Source of the DNA: Spirochaetaceae bacterium
Lineage (GTDB): Bacteria > Spirochaetota > Leptospiria > Leptospirales > Leptonemataceae
Reading direction: 5' to 3'
NCBI GenBank assembly: GCA_002730875.1
Contig: PCBI01000009.1
Span: 1-64,000, forward strand
DNA length: 64,000 bases
The notes under the pieces were generated by a model. The model ran no database searches, was not told where the DNA came from, and was given only the letters and a program-made list of their open reading frames with translations. Position numbers and translations under genes: made by a program. Below, in pieces: positions 63,807 to 64,000 of the stretch; positions within the stretch are counted from its first letter, which is position 1; each line of letters starts with the position of its first letter.

Positions 63807-64000
63807 GAATACGCTCCCATTGCATGAATCTTGGCTGAAATCCCATACCGCTCTGAATCCTTTCGAATCTGGTTTCCGGTATTCCTTCCGGGCGAACCAG
63901 GCTGTAACCAGGTTCTGCCATCCTGCTTTTCCATAGATCGGGATATTGCCGGAATCTCTGCAGAATTCGTCTGCTATAAGGACCATGATCGGTTGCAATG
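63799..64000 (-). CDS. trmB: tRNA (guanine-N7)-methyltransferase, C-terminal end only
   Basis: A third reading frame is open from the right edge to TAA at 63799-63801, giving 66 residues. IATDHGPYSRRIL matches the TrmB TDH-x-x-Y segment, and IPETRFERIQSGMGFQPRF matches its conserved 'P-x-T-x-F-E' C-terminus, which helps bind tRNA. TrmB makes m7G46 in tRNA. The N-terminal SAM domain lies outside the window. Short and by-eye match, so moderate confidence. Confidence 0.65.
   Translation of the reverse strand, partial: IATDHGPYSRRILQRFRQYPDLWKSRMAEPGYSLVRPEGIPETRFERIQSGMGFQPRFMQWERIHE

Overview
The window looks like chromosomal DNA of a Leptospiraceae spirochaete. G+C is moderate, a little over half by eye, which fits Leptonema or Turneriella better than AT-rich pathogenic Leptospira. 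The reasons are a spirochaetal FlaB flagellin with a FlaA-like sheath protein and FliN, many lipoproteins with relaxed spirochaetal lipoboxes, a full LPS outer membrane toolkit (BamA, MsbA, LpxK, LptD), heme A synthesis for an aerobic oxidase, and the leptospiral habit of pairing 7TM or receiver modules with SpoIIE-type PP2C phosphatases. I saw no rRNA, tRNA, insertion sequence, phage or CRISPR array.

Layout. 1-414: a gene-free array of about a dozen tiny perfect hairpins downstream of korA. 415-12158: mostly minus-strand metabolism and signalling (2-oxoacid:ferredoxin oxidoreductase, alpha/beta hydrolase, 7TM-SpoIIE-TPR phosphatase, SDR, MBL-fold hydrolase), with plus-strand sfsA and two exported proteins. 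12440-16731: exported proteins, including a methyltransferase with a lipoprotein-like signal and two large lipoproteins. 16813-20107 (minus): ctaA-ctaB-SLC13 transporter. 20187-28310 (plus): recN, then bamA-msbA-lpxK for envelope building. 28481-36927: SMR-type transporter, CoA-transferase family III enzyme, guaB, an IscU-pentapeptide fusion, two STAS proteins, lipoprotein, FlaA-like protein, ComF, RdgB. 36998-39485 (minus): AarF/UbiB kinase and an unknown protein. 39516-42587: fliN, flaB and an exonuclease III with a histone-H1-like tail. 42657-50130: an unknown protein and a signalling block (pseudo-receiver/GAF/degenerate GGDEF protein, sensor kinase, response regulator, REC-kinase-REC-SpoIIE hybrid). 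50312-59372: HhH-type radical SAM protein (minus), then lptD, a sugar-phosphate transferase, a DMT transporter and a GH67-like protein. 59539-64000: small exported proteins, a large membrane protein, and the 3' end of a gene that looks like trmB cut by the window edge.

How the genes fit together. Three themes recur. (1) Outer-membrane biogenesis: BamA, MsbA, LpxK, LptD and a WcaJ-type initiating transferase. (2) Phosphorylation and partner switching: two SpoIIE phosphatases, two STAS proteins, and kinases with receivers. (3) Motility: FlaB, FliN and a FlaA-like protein. The most unusual feature is the hairpin array at the left edge. Read on the minus strand (the strand of korA), most loops are GGA, AGGAA or AGGAG, the signature of CsrA-binding RNAs. 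The flaB leader independently carries a hairpin with AAAGGATGA in its loop plus a GGAGG Shine-Dalgarno. This makes a testable model of a CsrA sponge RNA and a CsrA-controlled flagellin, which cannot be proven from sequence alone.
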